Assembly: GCA_024638885.1 (NCBI GenBank)
Contig: JAHEJL010000001.1
Coordinates: 678,965-742,964, forward strand
Reading direction: 5' to 3'
Length of the DNA stretch: 64,000 nt
From: Coraliomargarita sp.
Lineage (GTDB): Bacteria; Verrucomicrobiota; Verrucomicrobiia; Opitutales; UBA953
Under the pieces are notes generated by a model, which was not told the origin of the DNA, made no database searches, and worked only from the letters and a program-made list of their open reading frames with translations. Shown here piece by piece: positions 35,517 through 44,182 of this stretch; the stretch's first letter is position 1, and the number at the start of each line of letters is the position of its first letter. The position numbers and the translations under genes are program-made.

Positions 35517-36143
35517 ATGAAGCTCAAAGTTTATAAGTCCGACGGCTCCGCCTTCACCGAAAAGGAATTCGATATTCCTTCCTTCGAAGGCGACAAGGGC
35601 GTCGCCCTGCTCAAGCAGGTGATCGTCTCCTACCAGGCCAACAAGCGCCAGGGTACTTCCAAGACCAAGGATTACGGCGAAGTCGCCGGCTCCGGTAAGA
35701 AGATCCTCCCGCAGAAGGGTTCCGGCGGTTCCCGCCACGGCGACAAGCGCGCCCCCCAGATGTTCAAGGGTGGCGTCGTCTTCGGCCCCCGCCCGCGCGA
35801 CTGGTCCAAGACCATCACCGCCCAGGCCAAGAAGATCGCCCTCCAGCGCGCGCTCTTCGAGCTCGCCGCCGACGGTGGCATCTCGGTCATCGAGAAGTTC
35901 GAAGTCGCCCAGCCCAAGACCAAGCTCTTCGCCAAGGTGCTCTCCAACGTGAGCCCCGCCGGCAAGCGCCTCCTCGTCGTCGACAGCGCCTGGTCGGACA
36001 ACGTCGTCCGCGCCAGCCGCAACGTCAGCCGCGCCATCTTCTCCAATTCTTCCAACCTCAACGCTCTCGATCTCGTGCGCACCCCGCGCATCCTGATCTC
36101 GGAAGACGGCCTCAAGAAGGTCCTCGAGCGCGCCAAAAACTAA
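35517..36143 (+). CDS. rplD: 50S ribosomal protein L4 (uL4)
   Basis: Exit-tunnel protein of 208 residues, also the autoregulator of the S10 operon in E. coli. The extended loop is present as GSGKKILPQKGSGGSRHGDKR, somewhat divergent from the RQKGTGRAR form of most bacteria but with the same Gly/Lys pattern. A C-terminal globular part with DLVRTPRILISEDGLKKV completes it. It lies 21 bases after rplC. Confidence 0.97.
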   Translation: MKLKVYKSDGSAFTEKEFDIPSFEGDKGVALLKQVIVSYQANKRQGTSKTKDYGEVAGSGKKILPQKGSGGSRHGDKRAPQMFKGGVVFGPRPRDWSKTITAQAKKIALQRALFELAADGGISVIEKFEVAQPKTKLFAKVLSNVSPAGKRLLVVDSAWSDNVVRASRNVSRAIFSNSSNLNALDLVRTPRILISEDGLKKVLERAKN

Positions 36144-36155
36144 GACCGTCACCCA

Positions 36156-36443
36156 ATGAAGCCCGCTTCTGAAATCATCAGCCGCCCGATCCTCACGGAA
36201 AAGGCCTCCGGCCTCGCCGAAGCCAACAAGTACGTCTTCGAAGTCCTTCCTGGCGCCGACCGCGCCCAGATCAAGAAGGCCGTCGAGGCCTCCTTCAAGG
36301 TGACCGTCGAAAAGATCAACATCCTCATCCGCAAGGGCAAGTTGCGCCGCAGCCGCCTCTCCGGCGGTTCGATCTTCACCGAGACGAACTCCCGTCGCGC
36401 CATCGTCACCCTGAAGAAGGGCGACGTCATCTCCCTCGCCTAA
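36156..36443 (+). CDS. rplW: 50S ribosomal protein L23 (uL23)
   Basis: Tunnel-exit protein of 95 residues that docks trigger factor and SRP. IISRPILTEKASGLAEANKYVFEV and IKKAVEASFKVTVEKINI are typical. It starts 12 bases after rplD. The length is normal for a short bacterial L23. Confidence 0.97.
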   Translation: MKPASEIISRPILTEKASGLAEANKYVFEVLPGADRAQIKKAVEASFKVTVEKINILIRKGKLRRSRLSGGSIFTETNSRRAIVTLKKGDVISLA

Positions 36444-36461
36444 TCTCGGAGCAGCCAAGCC

Positions 36462-37322
36462 ATGCCCATCATCACCCATCGTCCCATCACCCCCGGCACG
36501 CGCTTCCTCGTTCGCGTGAAGACCGAGGGTCTGCACGCCGGCCGCCCCGAGCGCGCCCTCACCGAGAGCAACCATCGCGCGATGGGCCGTAACTGTTACG
36601 GCCGCATCACCTCCCGCCGTCGCGGCGGAGGCCATAAGAAGCTCTACCGCACCATCGACTTCCGTCGCGACCGCCTGGACGCCCCGGCCACCGTGCTCCG
36701 CATCGAGTACGATCCGAACCGCACCTCGCACCTCGCCCTCATCGAGTACGCCGACAAGACCCTGAACTACATCCTCGCTCCGGATGGCCTCAAGGTCGGC
36801 GACAAGGTGATCAGCACCAACACCGCGCAGGAACAGCTGACCCCTGGTCTCTCCCTGCCGCTGCGCCTGATCCCTCCGGCCACCTTCATCCACTGCATCG
36901 AGATCGAACCCGGCAAGGGCGGTCAGCTCGCCCGCTCCGCCGGCGGCTTCGCCCAGCTCCTCGGCCTCGAAGCCGGCCGCGCGATCCTGCGCATGCCCTC
37001 GGGCGAACAGCGCTACCTCAACGCCGATTGCCGCGCCACCGTGGGCATCGTCGGCAACGTCGACCACCACAACGCCAGCCTCGGTAAGGCCGGTCGTAGC
37101 CGCTGGAAGGGCATCCGTCCTCGCCAGCGTGGTATGTCCATGAACCCGGTCGACCACCCGAACGGCGGTGGCGGCGGTAAGAAGAAGGGTGGCGGCGGTC
37201 GTCAGCACCTCAAGTCCCCGTGGGGCCAGCTCGCGAAGGGCTTCCCGACCCGCATCAAGGCGAAGGCCTCCAACAACCAGATCATCCTGCGCCGCAACGG
37301 CCGCAAGGTGAAGCAGGTCTAA
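36462..37322 (+). CDS. rplB: 50S ribosomal protein L2 (uL2)
   Basis: Primary 23S rRNA-binding protein of 286 residues. GRITSRRRGGGHKKLYRTIDFRR and the C-terminal MNPVDHPNGGGG region are present. Asp231-His232 correspond to the functionally important Asp-His pair of E. coli L2. However, the nearly universal HPHGGGEG reads HPNGGGGG, followed by a Lys/Gly-rich stretch (KKKGGGG). A GGAG lies 10 bases before the ATG, one of very few SD-like sequences in the cluster. Confidence 0.97.
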   Translation: MPIITHRPITPGTRFLVRVKTEGLHAGRPERALTESNHRAMGRNCYGRITSRRRGGGHKKLYRTIDFRRDRLDAPATVLRIEYDPNRTSHLALIEYADKTLNYILAPDGLKVGDKVISTNTAQEQLTPGLSLPLRLIPPATFIHCIEIEPGKGGQLARSAGGFAQLLGLEAGRAILRMPSGEQRYLNADCRATVGIVGNVDHHNASLGKAGRSRWKGIRPRQRGMSMNPVDHPNGGGGGKKKGGGGRQHLKSPWGQLAKGFPTRIKAKASNNQIILRRNGRKVKQV

Positions 37323-37344
37323 CCCTTCCTAATACTCTCACAAC

Positions 37345-37623
<279 letters not shown>

Positions 37624-37632
37624 TCCACCTCC

Positions 37633-37971
37633 GTGCGCAACGTCCTCACCATGTCCGCCCTTCTCGTCGCCGCCACCGCGGTCGGCGCGGAAGTCCGCGC
37701 GCTTGGTGCGGCCGAAGCGGATGGCAAGGCTCCGGTCGTCGCGGTTGTCTCCGCCCGCGCGACGGATCTGGTTGTCCTGGATGGCGGACACGACCGCGGC
37801 TTCCGCCCCGGTACGGTCTGCAACGTGAGCCGTGACGGCCGCGCCTTCGGCGCCCTCGTCATCGCCGAAGCCGGTCTCCACCGCTCGGTCGCCCTCATCC
37901 TCTCCCTCGACAACACCGCCGGCATCGTCGCCGGCGACCTCGTCACCCCCCGCGCCAATCCCCGCATCTAA
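37633..37971 (+). CDS. Small exported beta-rich protein inserted in the S10 cluster
   Basis: Protein of 112 residues lying between rpsS (9-base gap) and rplV (19-base gap) in the same direction. It has a signal peptide (MRNVLTMSALLVAATAVGA) from the GTG at 37633; an ATG at 37651 would drop the positive charge. The mature part of about 90 residues is beta-rich: VVLDGGHDRGFRPGT, VCNVSRDGRAFGALVIAEA and TAGIVAGDLV. The pattern of Gly turns followed by a GD-V end resembles the small beta-barrel at the C terminus of FlgT-like and similar envelope proteins. This is only a pattern resemblance, and the function is unknown. Base usage matches the neighbours, so recent transfer is not indicated. Confidence 0.8.
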   Translation: MRNVLTMSALLVAATAVGAEVRALGAAEADGKAPVVAVVSARATDLVVLDGGHDRGFRPGTVCNVSRDGRAFGALVIAEAGLHRSVALILSLDNTAGIVAGDLVTPRANPRI

Positions 37972-37990
37972 CCCAACCTTTACCAAAGTC

Positions 37991-38329
37991 ATGGAAGTCC
38001 ACGCCACCACCCGTTTTGCCCGTATGTCGCCCCAGAAGGTCCGCGAAGTCGCGCGCCAGATCCAGGGCCTCCCCGCCGAGGAAGCCATCCAGCTCCTCCG
38101 CTTCATCCCGCGCAAGTCCGCCCGCCTCCTGGGCAAGACCCTCGCCAGCGCGATCGCCAACGCCGAGAACAACCACAACCTCTCCAGCAGCGATCTCGTG
38201 ATCGTCTCCGCCACGGTCAACCAGGGTCCGGTCATCAAGCGTTCGATGCCGGCCGCCCGCGGTTCCGCCCACCCTATCCACAAATCCATGAGCCACATCC
38301 GCGTGTCCCTGGGTTCCGCCACCAAGTAA
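37991..38329 (+). CDS. rplV: 50S ribosomal protein L22 (uL22)
   Basis: Exit-tunnel protein of 112 residues. RFARMSPQKVREVARQIQGLPAEEA, SAIANAENNHNLSSSDLVI and GSAHPIHKSMSHIRV identify it. ATG at 37991 gives the standard start; the frame is open upstream through the preceding gene. rpsC follows after 10 bases. Confidence 0.97.
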   Translation: MEVHATTRFARMSPQKVREVARQIQGLPAEEAIQLLRFIPRKSARLLGKTLASAIANAENNHNLSSSDLVIVSATVNQGPVIKRSMPAARGSAHPIHKSMSHIRVSLGSATK

Positions 38330-38339
38330 TTTTCGAAAC

Positions 38340-38981
38340 ATGGGCCAGAAAGTAAATCCGATCGGCTTCCGTCTAGCCGTCCGCCGCAACTGGGAATCCC
38401 GCTGGTACGCCACCAAGCGCGACTTCCCGGCCAACATCCTCGAGGACTACCGCATCCGCGAGTTCCTCAAGGAGAAGCTCCGCCAGGCCGCCGTGCCCCG
38501 CATCTTCATCGAGCGCGCCGGCCAGAAGGTCCGCGTCCGCATCTGGACCGCCCGCCCGGGCGTCGTCATCGGCCGCAAGGGCGATGAGCTCAAGAACCTC
38601 CGCGCCGAGATCCAGAAGGTCGCCGGCAAAGCCCGCATCGACGACATCATCCTCGAAGTGAACGAAGTGAAGCGCCCCGACCTCGTGGCCCAGCTCGTCG
38701 CCGAGAACATCGCCCTGCAGCTCGAGCGCCGCATCTCCTTCCGTCGCGCCATGAAGAAGGCCGTCCAGACCACCATGACCAACGGCGCCGATGGCATCCG
38801 TATCCGCCTCGGCGGTCGTCTCGGTGGCGCTGAAATCGCCCGCGTCGAGTCCGCTCGCGTCGGCCGCGTCCCGCTCCACACCCTCCGCGAGAACATCGAC
38901 TACGGTTTCACCGAAGCCCGCACCCTGGCCGGCAAGGTCGGCATCAAGTGCTGGATCTGCTCCAAGGACTCCGAGTTCTAA
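38340..38981 (+). CDS. rpsC: 30S ribosomal protein S3 (uS3)
   Basis: mRNA-entry protein of 213 residues. MGQKVNPIGFRLAV is the canonical start. The KH domain contains VVIGRKGDELKNLRAEI, and the C-terminal domain contains GGRLGGAEIARVESARVGRVPLHTLR. The length is near the E. coli form. Confidence 0.98.
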   Translation: MGQKVNPIGFRLAVRRNWESRWYATKRDFPANILEDYRIREFLKEKLRQAAVPRIFIERAGQKVRVRIWTARPGVVIGRKGDELKNLRAEIQKVAGKARIDDIILEVNEVKRPDLVAQLVAENIALQLERRISFRRAMKKAVQTTMTNGADGIRIRLGGRLGGAEIARVESARVGRVPLHTLRENIDYGFTEARTLAGKVGIKCWICSKDSEF

Positions 38982-39015
38982 GCCTCCCCTCCAACCCTTC
39001 ATCTTCTAGACCAAC

Positions 39016-39444
39016 ATGGCCAATCTCCAACCCGCTCGCACCAAGTGGCGCAAGCACCGCAAGGGCAAGATCCGTGGCAACGCCACGGCCTGTAACACGC
39101 TGTCCTTCGGCGACTTCGGCATCCAGTCCCTCGATCGCGGCCGCGTTCCGGCCAACCAGATCGAAGCGGCCCGTATCGCCATCTCCCGCGCCCTCAAGCG
39201 CAAGGGCAAGATGTGGATGCGCATCTTCCCCCACACCCCGGTGACCAAGAAGCCGGCCGAAGTCCGAATGGGCTCCGGTAAGGGTAGCGTCGAGTACTAC
39301 GTGGCCTGCATCAAGCCGGGCACCATGCTCTTCGAAGTCGCCGGCGTGCCGATCACGGTCGCCCGCGAAGCCATGCGCCTCGCCGACACCAAGCTCCAGC
39401 TCCGCTGCCGCTTCGTGGCCCGCGAAGAGCTCGAAAAGTATTGA
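39016..39444 (+). CDS. rplP: 50S ribosomal protein L16 (uL16)
   Basis: Protein of 142 residues that helps organise the A-site tRNA pocket. [39 protein letters not shown] and [20 protein letters not shown] are typical. It follows rpsC by 34 bases of C-rich sequence without an SD motif. Confidence 0.98.
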   Translation: MANLQPARTKWRKHRKGKIRGNATACNTLSFGDFGIQSLDRGRVPANQIEAARIAISRALKRKGKMWMRIFPHTPVTKKPAEVRMGSGKGSVEYYVACIKPGTMLFEVAGVPITVAREAMRLADTKLQLRCRFVAREELEKY

Positions 39445-39485
39445 TGCAACCGGCCCCGACCACCCATAACTGACCCTTTTCACCG

Positions 39486-39716
39486 ATGTCCACCTACCGG
39501 AAAGATAAGCCCACCGCCGCCACGGCCCTGCGCCCCCTGGCTCCTGCCGAACTGCAGAAGCGTATCCGCGAAGCCCGCGAAGAACTCCTCAGCCTCCGCC
39601 TCAAGAAGGCCACCGGCGCCGTCGAGAACTCCGCCCGTTTCCGCGCCCTGCGCCGCGACGTCGCCCGTTGCATGACCATCCTTTCCGGCAAGTCCGCCCC
39701 GGCGAAGAAGAAGTAA
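39486..39716 (+). CDS. rpmC: 50S ribosomal protein L29 (uL29)
   Basis: Two-helix protein of 76 residues near the tunnel exit. LAPAELQKRIREAREELLSLRLKKATGAVENSARFRALRRDVAR is the family pattern; broken in two for clarity, the first helix is residues 17-41 and the second 46-68. It has a short polar N-terminal extension. Order rplP-rpmC-rpsQ is normal. Confidence 0.95.
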   Translation: MSTYRKDKPTAATALRPLAPAELQKRIREAREELLSLRLKKATGAVENSARFRALRRDVARCMTILSGKSAPAKKK

Positions 39717-39740
39717 TCCACCACCAAACCACATTTAACG

Positions 39741-40025
39741 ATGTCCGAAGACCGCTCCAACCGTAAGACCCTCCTGGGTCTGGTCGCCTCCCGCTCGGGA
39801 GACAAATCCATCAAGGTGAACTTCCAGTACACCGTTCCTCACCCCGTCTACGGGAAGGAAGTCAAGCGCCGCACCGTCCTGCACGCTCACGACGAAAAGA
39901 ACGAGTGCAAGCCCGGCGACAAGGTAGAGATCATGGAGACCCGCCCGCTCTCGAAGCTCAAGCGCTGGCGCGTCGTCCGCATCGTCGAGGCCGCCAAGGT
40001 CGCCGCCGAGTCCATCGACGACTAA
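39741..40025 (+). CDS. rpsQ: 30S ribosomal protein S17 (uS17)
   Basis: OB-fold protein of 94 residues that binds 16S rRNA early in assembly. NRKTLLGLVASRSGDKSIKV, HPVYGKEVKRRT and METRPLSKLKRWRVVRIVE are diagnostic. It lies 24 bases after rpmC. Confidence 0.97.
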   Translation: MSEDRSNRKTLLGLVASRSGDKSIKVNFQYTVPHPVYGKEVKRRTVLHAHDEKNECKPGDKVEIMETRPLSKLKRWRVVRIVEAAKVAAESIDD

Positions 40026-40058
40026 TCGGCCCCACCACAACTCCAGACCCTTCTTACA

Positions 40059-40424
40059 ATGATTCAGATGCTTTCCCGGCTCGAAGTAGCCGACAACACG
40101 GGGGCCCGCAGGGTCCGCATGATCCGCCGCCTCGGCCAGCTCACCGACACCGCCGGCGTGGGTGATATCATCATCTGCTCCGTCAAGGATTCCACCCCTG
40201 ACGCCCAGGTGAAGAAGGGCTCCGTCTGCCGCGCCGTGATCGTCCGCACCGTCGCCCCCATCCGCCGCGCGGATGGCAGCTACCTGCGCTTCGACACCAA
40301 CGCCGTCGTCATCCTCGACGAGAACGGCAACCCCAAGGGCACCCGCATCTTCGGGCCCGTCGCTCGCGAACTCCGCAGCAAGAACTTCATGAAGATCATC
40401 TCCCTCGCTCCCGAGGTACTCTGA
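40059..40424 (+). CDS. rplN: 50S ribosomal protein L14 (uL14)
   Basis: Protein of 121 residues at the subunit interface (bridge B5/B8 region). [19 protein letters not shown] and [24 protein letters not shown] are canonical. This is the first gene of what is the spc operon in E. coli; here it continues the S10 run with a 33-base gap. Confidence 0.98.
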   Translation: MIQMLSRLEVADNTGARRVRMIRRLGQLTDTAGVGDIIICSVKDSTPDAQVKKGSVCRAVIVRTVAPIRRADGSYLRFDTNAVVILDENGNPKGTRIFGPVARELRSKNFMKIISLAPEVL

Positions 40425-40429
40425 ACACC

Positions 40430-40702
40430 ATGTCCAAGACCGACATCAAGAAGGGTGACGAAGTCGTCGTCATCTCCGGCGCCGAAAAAGGCAAGCGTGG
40501 CAAGATCGTCAGCTACAACCGTGCCGACGAACGCGTCACCATCGAGGGCCTCAACCTCGTCAAGCGCCACCTGAAGCGCACCCAGGACGGCCAGGGCGGC
40601 ATCACCGAGAAGGAAGCCCCCATCCACCGCTCTAACGTGATGCTCGGCTCCCTCTGGGACGCCCGTCGCGCCAAGAAGCCGGCCAAGGCCGCCAAGAAGT
40701 AA
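40430..40702 (+). CDS. rplX: 50S ribosomal protein L24 (uL24)
   Basis: Assembly-initiating protein of 90 residues with an N-terminal KOW motif ([19 protein letters not shown]). [19 protein letters not shown] follows, and the C terminus is Ala/Lys-rich. It starts five bases after rplN. Confidence 0.97.
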   Translation: MSKTDIKKGDEVVVISGAEKGKRGKIVSYNRADERVTIEGLNLVKRHLKRTQDGQGGITEKEAPIHRSNVMLGSLWDARRAKKPAKAAKK

Positions 40703-40735
40703 TCCCGACGAAACCCCCCGAGACTTAACACGCAA

Positions 40736-41332
40736 ATGGCATCCGTCCCCTACCTCAAGAAGGTCTACCTCGAGAAGGTCGTCCCTGAACTCATCAAGAG
40801 CCGCGGCTACAAGAACGTCCATCAGGTCCCGAACCTGAAGAAGATCGTCCTGAACTCCGCCTTCAAAGCCGAAGCCGACAAGGGCCACATCGCCGAAGTC
40901 GTCAAGGAGATCACCAAGCTCTCCGGCCAGAAGCCCGTCATCACCAAGGCCACCAAGTCCGTCGCGAGCTTCAAGGTCCGCCAGGGCATGTCCCTCGGCT
41001 GCATGGTCACCCTCCGCGGCGCCCGCATGTGGGAATTCTACCTCCGCCTCACCGCGGTGGCCCTCCCGATGATCCGCGACTTCCGCGGCACCTCGAACCG
41101 TCTCGACGGCCGTGGCAACTACTCCCTCGGCATCACCGACCACACCATCTTCCCTGAGACCCAGGCCGATGGTTCCCAGCGCGCCAACATCGGCATGGAC
41201 GTCGTGATCGTCACGTCGGCCCAGACCGACGAAGAAGGCCGCGAACTGCTCCGCCTCCTCGGCATGCCGTTCCGTCGCTCCAGCGCCGCCGACGCGGCCG
41301 CCGCCACCGCCAACGCCGCCGCCAAGGCCTAA
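40736..41332 (+). CDS. rplE: 50S ribosomal protein L5 (uL5)
   Basis: 5S rRNA-binding protein of 198 residues, about 20 longer than most. [38 protein letters not shown] and [24 protein letters not shown] (read in two parts) identify it. The excess is a C-terminal Ala-rich tail after residue 180. Confidence 0.97.
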   Translation: MASVPYLKKVYLEKVVPELIKSRGYKNVHQVPNLKKIVLNSAFKAEADKGHIAEVVKEITKLSGQKPVITKATKSVASFKVRQGMSLGCMVTLRGARMWEFYLRLTAVALPMIRDFRGTSNRLDGRGNYSLGITDHTIFPETQADGSQRANIGMDVVIVTSAQTDEEGRELLRLLGMPFRRSSAADAAAATANAAAKA

Positions 41333-41352
41333 TCCTCCAACTCCTTACCAGC

Positions 41353-41658
41353 ATGGCCAAGAAGTCCGTCATCCAGCGCGCCCTCAAGCGCGACCGCCTC
41401 GTCAAGAAGTACGCCGCCAAGCGCGCCGAACTCAAGAAGACCCTCGCCGACCCCAAGGTCACCGAGGAGGCTTTCTACGAAGCCCAGCGCAAGCTCGCCA
41501 AGCTGCCCCGCAGCTCGTCGAAGGTCCGCCAGAAGAACCGCTGCTCCATCTCCGGTCGTCCGCGTGCGTTCATCCGCAAGTTCGGCCTTTCCCGTATCAC
41601 CTTCCGCGAGCTCGCGCTCAACGGCCAGATTCCCGGCGTCACCAAGGCCTCCTGGTAA
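41353..41658 (+). CDS. rpsN: 30S ribosomal protein S14 (uS14), zinc-free long type
   Basis: Protein of 101 residues. It is the long form lacking the CxxC-x-CxxC zinc site of short S14. [20 protein letters not shown] and [16 protein letters not shown] are the conserved C-terminal parts. It lies in the normal rplE-rpsN-rpsH order with a 20-base gap. Confidence 0.97.
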   Translation: MAKKSVIQRALKRDRLVKKYAAKRAELKKTLADPKVTEEAFYEAQRKLAKLPRSSSKVRQKNRCSISGRPRAFIRKFGLSRITFRELALNGQIPGVTKASW

Positions 41659-41679
41659 TCCAACAGCACAACCAAAACC

Positions 41680-42078
41680 ATGTCCGCTTCTACTGACACC
41701 ATCGGGGATTTCCTCACCTCCATCCGCAACGCTTCGCAGGCCAACAAGGCCGTGATCACCGTCCAGTGGTCCCGCATCCGCGAAGGCGTCGCCAAGATCC
41801 TCGTCGACGCCGGTTACGTCGCCTCCGCCCGCAAGGCCGAGCGCGAAGGCCTGCCCGTCCTCGAGCTCACCCTCAAGTACGTCGCCGGCGTCCCCGCCAT
41901 CACCAGCATCGAGCGCATCTCGACCCCTGGCCGCCGCGTCTACGCCGGATACAGCTCCGTCCCGAAAGTCATCGGCGGCATGGGCGTCTCCATCCTCACC
42001 ACCTCCCGTGGCGTCATGACCGACGCCGAAGCCCGCCGCCAGAAGGTCGGTGGCGAGCTCCTGGCGAAGGTCTGGTAA
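41680..42078 (+). CDS. rpsH: 30S ribosomal protein S8 (uS8)
   Basis: Central-domain 16S rRNA-binding protein of 132 residues; in E. coli it represses the spc operon. DTIGDFLTSIRNASQANK at the N terminus and RVYAGYSSVPKVIGGMGVSILTTSRGVMTDAEAR near the C terminus (read in two parts) are characteristic. Gaps on both sides are under 30 bases. Confidence 0.97.
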   Translation: MSASTDTIGDFLTSIRNASQANKAVITVQWSRIREGVAKILVDAGYVASARKAEREGLPVLELTLKYVAGVPAITSIERISTPGRRVYAGYSSVPKVIGGMGVSILTTSRGVMTDAEARRQKVGGELLAKVW

Positions 42079-42106
42079 CCCGTCCAACCCTTAAACAAGC
42101 AACTCA

Positions 42107-42673
42107 ATGAGCCGAATTGGTAAGCAGCCCGTCAACATCCCCGACAAGGTGACCGTGTCCGTGAAGGACAACGTCGTCGTCGTCAAGGGACCCAAGGGCG
42201 AACTCTCGAAACCCTTCCCGAAGGAGATCGGCGTCGTCGCCGACGCGAAGGTCGTCAACGTCACCGACCTCACCGAGGTCAAGGACAAGGCCGGCAAGGT
42301 CGTGAAGCCCGGCACCGCCGGCGCCCTCCACGGCACCGTCCGCGCCATCATCCGCAACATGTGCGAAGGCGTCGCCACCGGTTACACGAAGACCCTCCTC
42401 ATCGAAGGCGTCGGCTTCAAGGCCGCGCTCAAGGGCAACGTCCTCGACCTCGCCCTCGGTTACTCCCACCCGATCCGCTACACCGTCCCCGCCGGCGTCA
42501 CCGTCGTCGTGACCGACGGCACCAAGCTGGTCATCTCCGGCGCCGACCGCCACATGGTCGGCCAGGTCGCCTCCTCGATCAAGCTCTACAAGCCGGTCGA
42601 GCCTTACAAGGGTAAGGGCGTCCGCGTCGAAGGCGAATTCGTCCGCCGTAAGGAAGGCAAGAAGACGGCCTAA
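42107..42673 (+). CDS. rplF: 50S ribosomal protein L6 (uL6)
   Basis: Protein of 188 residues with two similar domains binding helix 97 of 23S rRNA. MSRIGKQPVNIPDKVTVSV is the canonical start; EPYKGKGVRVEGEFVRRKEGK closes the second domain. The length is slightly above the E. coli 177 because of a longer loop around residue 60 (VKDKAGKVVKPGTAG). Confidence 0.97.
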   Translation: MSRIGKQPVNIPDKVTVSVKDNVVVVKGPKGELSKPFPKEIGVVADAKVVNVTDLTEVKDKAGKVVKPGTAGALHGTVRAIIRNMCEGVATGYTKTLLIEGVGFKAALKGNVLDLALGYSHPIRYTVPAGVTVVVTDGTKLVISGADRHMVGQVASSIKLYKPVEPYKGKGVRVEGEFVRRKEGKKTA

Positions 42674-42696
42674 TCCGCCCGAACCGAACACATTCC

Positions 42697-43059
42697 ATGA
42701 AACTGCAGAAGAAGAATCTCCTGGCGCAGAAGCGCCGCTGGCGCATCCGCAAGACGGTGCGCGGCACCGCCGCCCGTCCGCGCCTGGCCCTCAAGCTTAC
42801 GCACCTGCACCTCTACGCGCAGGCCATCGACGACGACAAGGGCGTGACCCTCGTCTCCCTCTCCACCACCTCCAAGGATCTCCGCGGACAGAAGCTCAAG
42901 GCCAACGTCGCCGGCGCCACCGCCTTCGGCACCGCCTTCGGCGCCAAGGCCAAGAAGGCCGGTCTCACGACCGTCGTCTTCGACCGCGCCGGCCGCCGTT
43001 ACCACGGCTCCGTCAAGTCCTTCGCCGAAGCCGCCCGCCAGGCCGGCCTGACCTTCTAA
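42697..43059 (+). CDS. rplR: 50S ribosomal protein L18 (uL18)
   Basis: 5S rRNA-binding protein of 120 residues. [37 protein letters not shown] and the C-terminal [22 protein letters not shown] are family marks. rpsE starts four bases after its stop. Confidence 0.97.
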   Translation: MKLQKKNLLAQKRRWRIRKTVRGTAARPRLALKLTHLHLYAQAIDDDKGVTLVSLSTTSKDLRGQKLKANVAGATAFGTAFGAKAKKAGLTTVVFDRAGRRYHGSVKSFAEAARQAGLTF

Positions 43060-43063
43060 TTTC

Positions 43064-43699
43064 ATGAGCGCAGAAAACACCCCCGCCGCGGCTCCCGCCG
43101 CCTCCGCCCCCGCTGCCCCCGGCCGTTCCGGTCCCGGTGGCGACCGTCGTGGTCCTGGTGGCCCTGGTGGTCCCGGCGGCCGTCGCAATGGTCCTGGCGG
43201 CCCCGGCCGCGGTCCTCGTCGCGACAATCGCAACGACGCCCCTGCTTCCGAATACAACGACAAGGTCGTCCACATCAACCGCTGCTCGAAGGTCGTCAAA
43301 GGCGGCCGTCGCTTCAACTTCGCCGCGCTCGTCGTGGCGGGTGACGGCAAGGGCCGCGTCGGCGTCGGTTACGGCAAGGCCAAGGAAGTTCCCGACGCGA
43401 TCCGCAAGGGCACCGACCGCGCCCACCGCGCCCTCGTCCGCGTCAATCTCCGCGGCAACACCATCCCGCACGAAGTCATCGGCCATGCCGACGGCGGCGT
43501 CGTGATGCTCCGTCCGGCCGCGCCCGGTACCGGTCTCATCGCCGGCGGCGGCGTCCGTGCCGTGCTCGAAGTCGCCGGTTACAAGGACGTCCTCTCGAAG
43601 TCCATGGGTTCCAACAACCCGCAGGCGATCGTGAAGGCCACCTTGGACGGTCTCGCCAAGCTCCGCACCCTCGAACAAATCAAGGCCCTCCGCGCCTAA
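43064..43699 (+). CDS. rpsE: 30S ribosomal protein S5 (uS5) with Gly/Pro/Arg-rich N-terminal extension
   Basis: Decoding-fidelity protein of 211 residues; most bacterial S5 are about 165. The core from about residue 60 is normal ([54 protein letters not shown]). Before it lies an Ala/Pro segment and then a low-complexity stretch (about 22-52) made almost only of Gly, Pro, Arg and Asp, like RGG-type RNA-binding tails. rpmD, which normally follows, is absent; rplO comes next. Confidence 0.97.
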   Translation: MSAENTPAAAPAASAPAAPGRSGPGGDRRGPGGPGGPGGRRNGPGGPGRGPRRDNRNDAPASEYNDKVVHINRCSKVVKGGRRFNFAALVVAGDGKGRVGVGYGKAKEVPDAIRKGTDRAHRALVRVNLRGNTIPHEVIGHADGGVVMLRPAAPGTGLIAGGGVRAVLEVAGYKDVLSKSMGSNNPQAIVKATLDGLAKLRTLEQIKALRA

Positions 43700-43714
43700 G
43701 CGGAACACACAGAC

Positions 43715-44182
43715 ATGAAACTCGACTCTCTGCCCAAGATCAAGGGCTCCACTCATCGCCACAAGGTCCTCGGTCGCGGCCGTGGCACCGGTCACGGCAA
43801 GACTTCCGGTCGCGGTCACAAGGGCATGAAGGCCCGCTCCGGCGGCGGTCATCGCCCCGGCTTCGAAGGCGGTCAGATGCCCCTCTACCGTCGCCTGCCT
43901 CACCGCGGCTTCAAGAACGTGAACCGCGTCGATTACGCCGTGCTCAACGTCCGCGACTTCCAGGAGCTCGAAGGCAAGACCTTCGGCCTCGAGGAACTCG
44001 TCGCCGCCGGCGTGCTCCGCAAGGCCGCCCCTCTCCTCAAGATCCTCGGCACCGGCGAGCTCACGCGCGCCGTCACCGTCAAGGCCCACCGCTTCTCCAA
44101 GGACGCGAAGGCCAAGATCGAGAAGGCCGGCGGCAAGGCCGTCCTGATCGAGATCAAGAAGTCGGCCACCGCCGCTGAGTGA
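43715..44182 (+). CDS. rplO: 50S ribosomal protein L15 (uL15)
   Basis: Late-assembly protein of 155 residues. GSTHRHKVLGRGRGTGHGKT, GRGHKGMKARSG, FEGGQMPLYRRLPHRGF and the C-terminal FSKDAKAKIEKAGGKAVLI are standard. It directly follows rpsE without rpmD between them. Its TGA overlaps a GTG that can start secY. Confidence 0.97.
   Translation: MKLDSLPKIKGSTHRHKVLGRGRGTGHGKTSGRGHKGMKARSGGGHRPGFEGGQMPLYRRLPHRGFKNVNRVDYAVLNVRDFQELEGKTFGLEELVAAGVLRKAAPLLKILGTGELTRAVTVKAHRFSKDAKAKIEKAGGKAVLIEIKKSATAAE

Noticed and set aside
43137..43240. Gly/Pro/Arg codon repeats in rpsE as a sequencing artefact or tandem repeat insertion
   Set aside because: The repeats are imperfect, keep the frame and lead directly into an intact S5 core, so a real extension is more likely.
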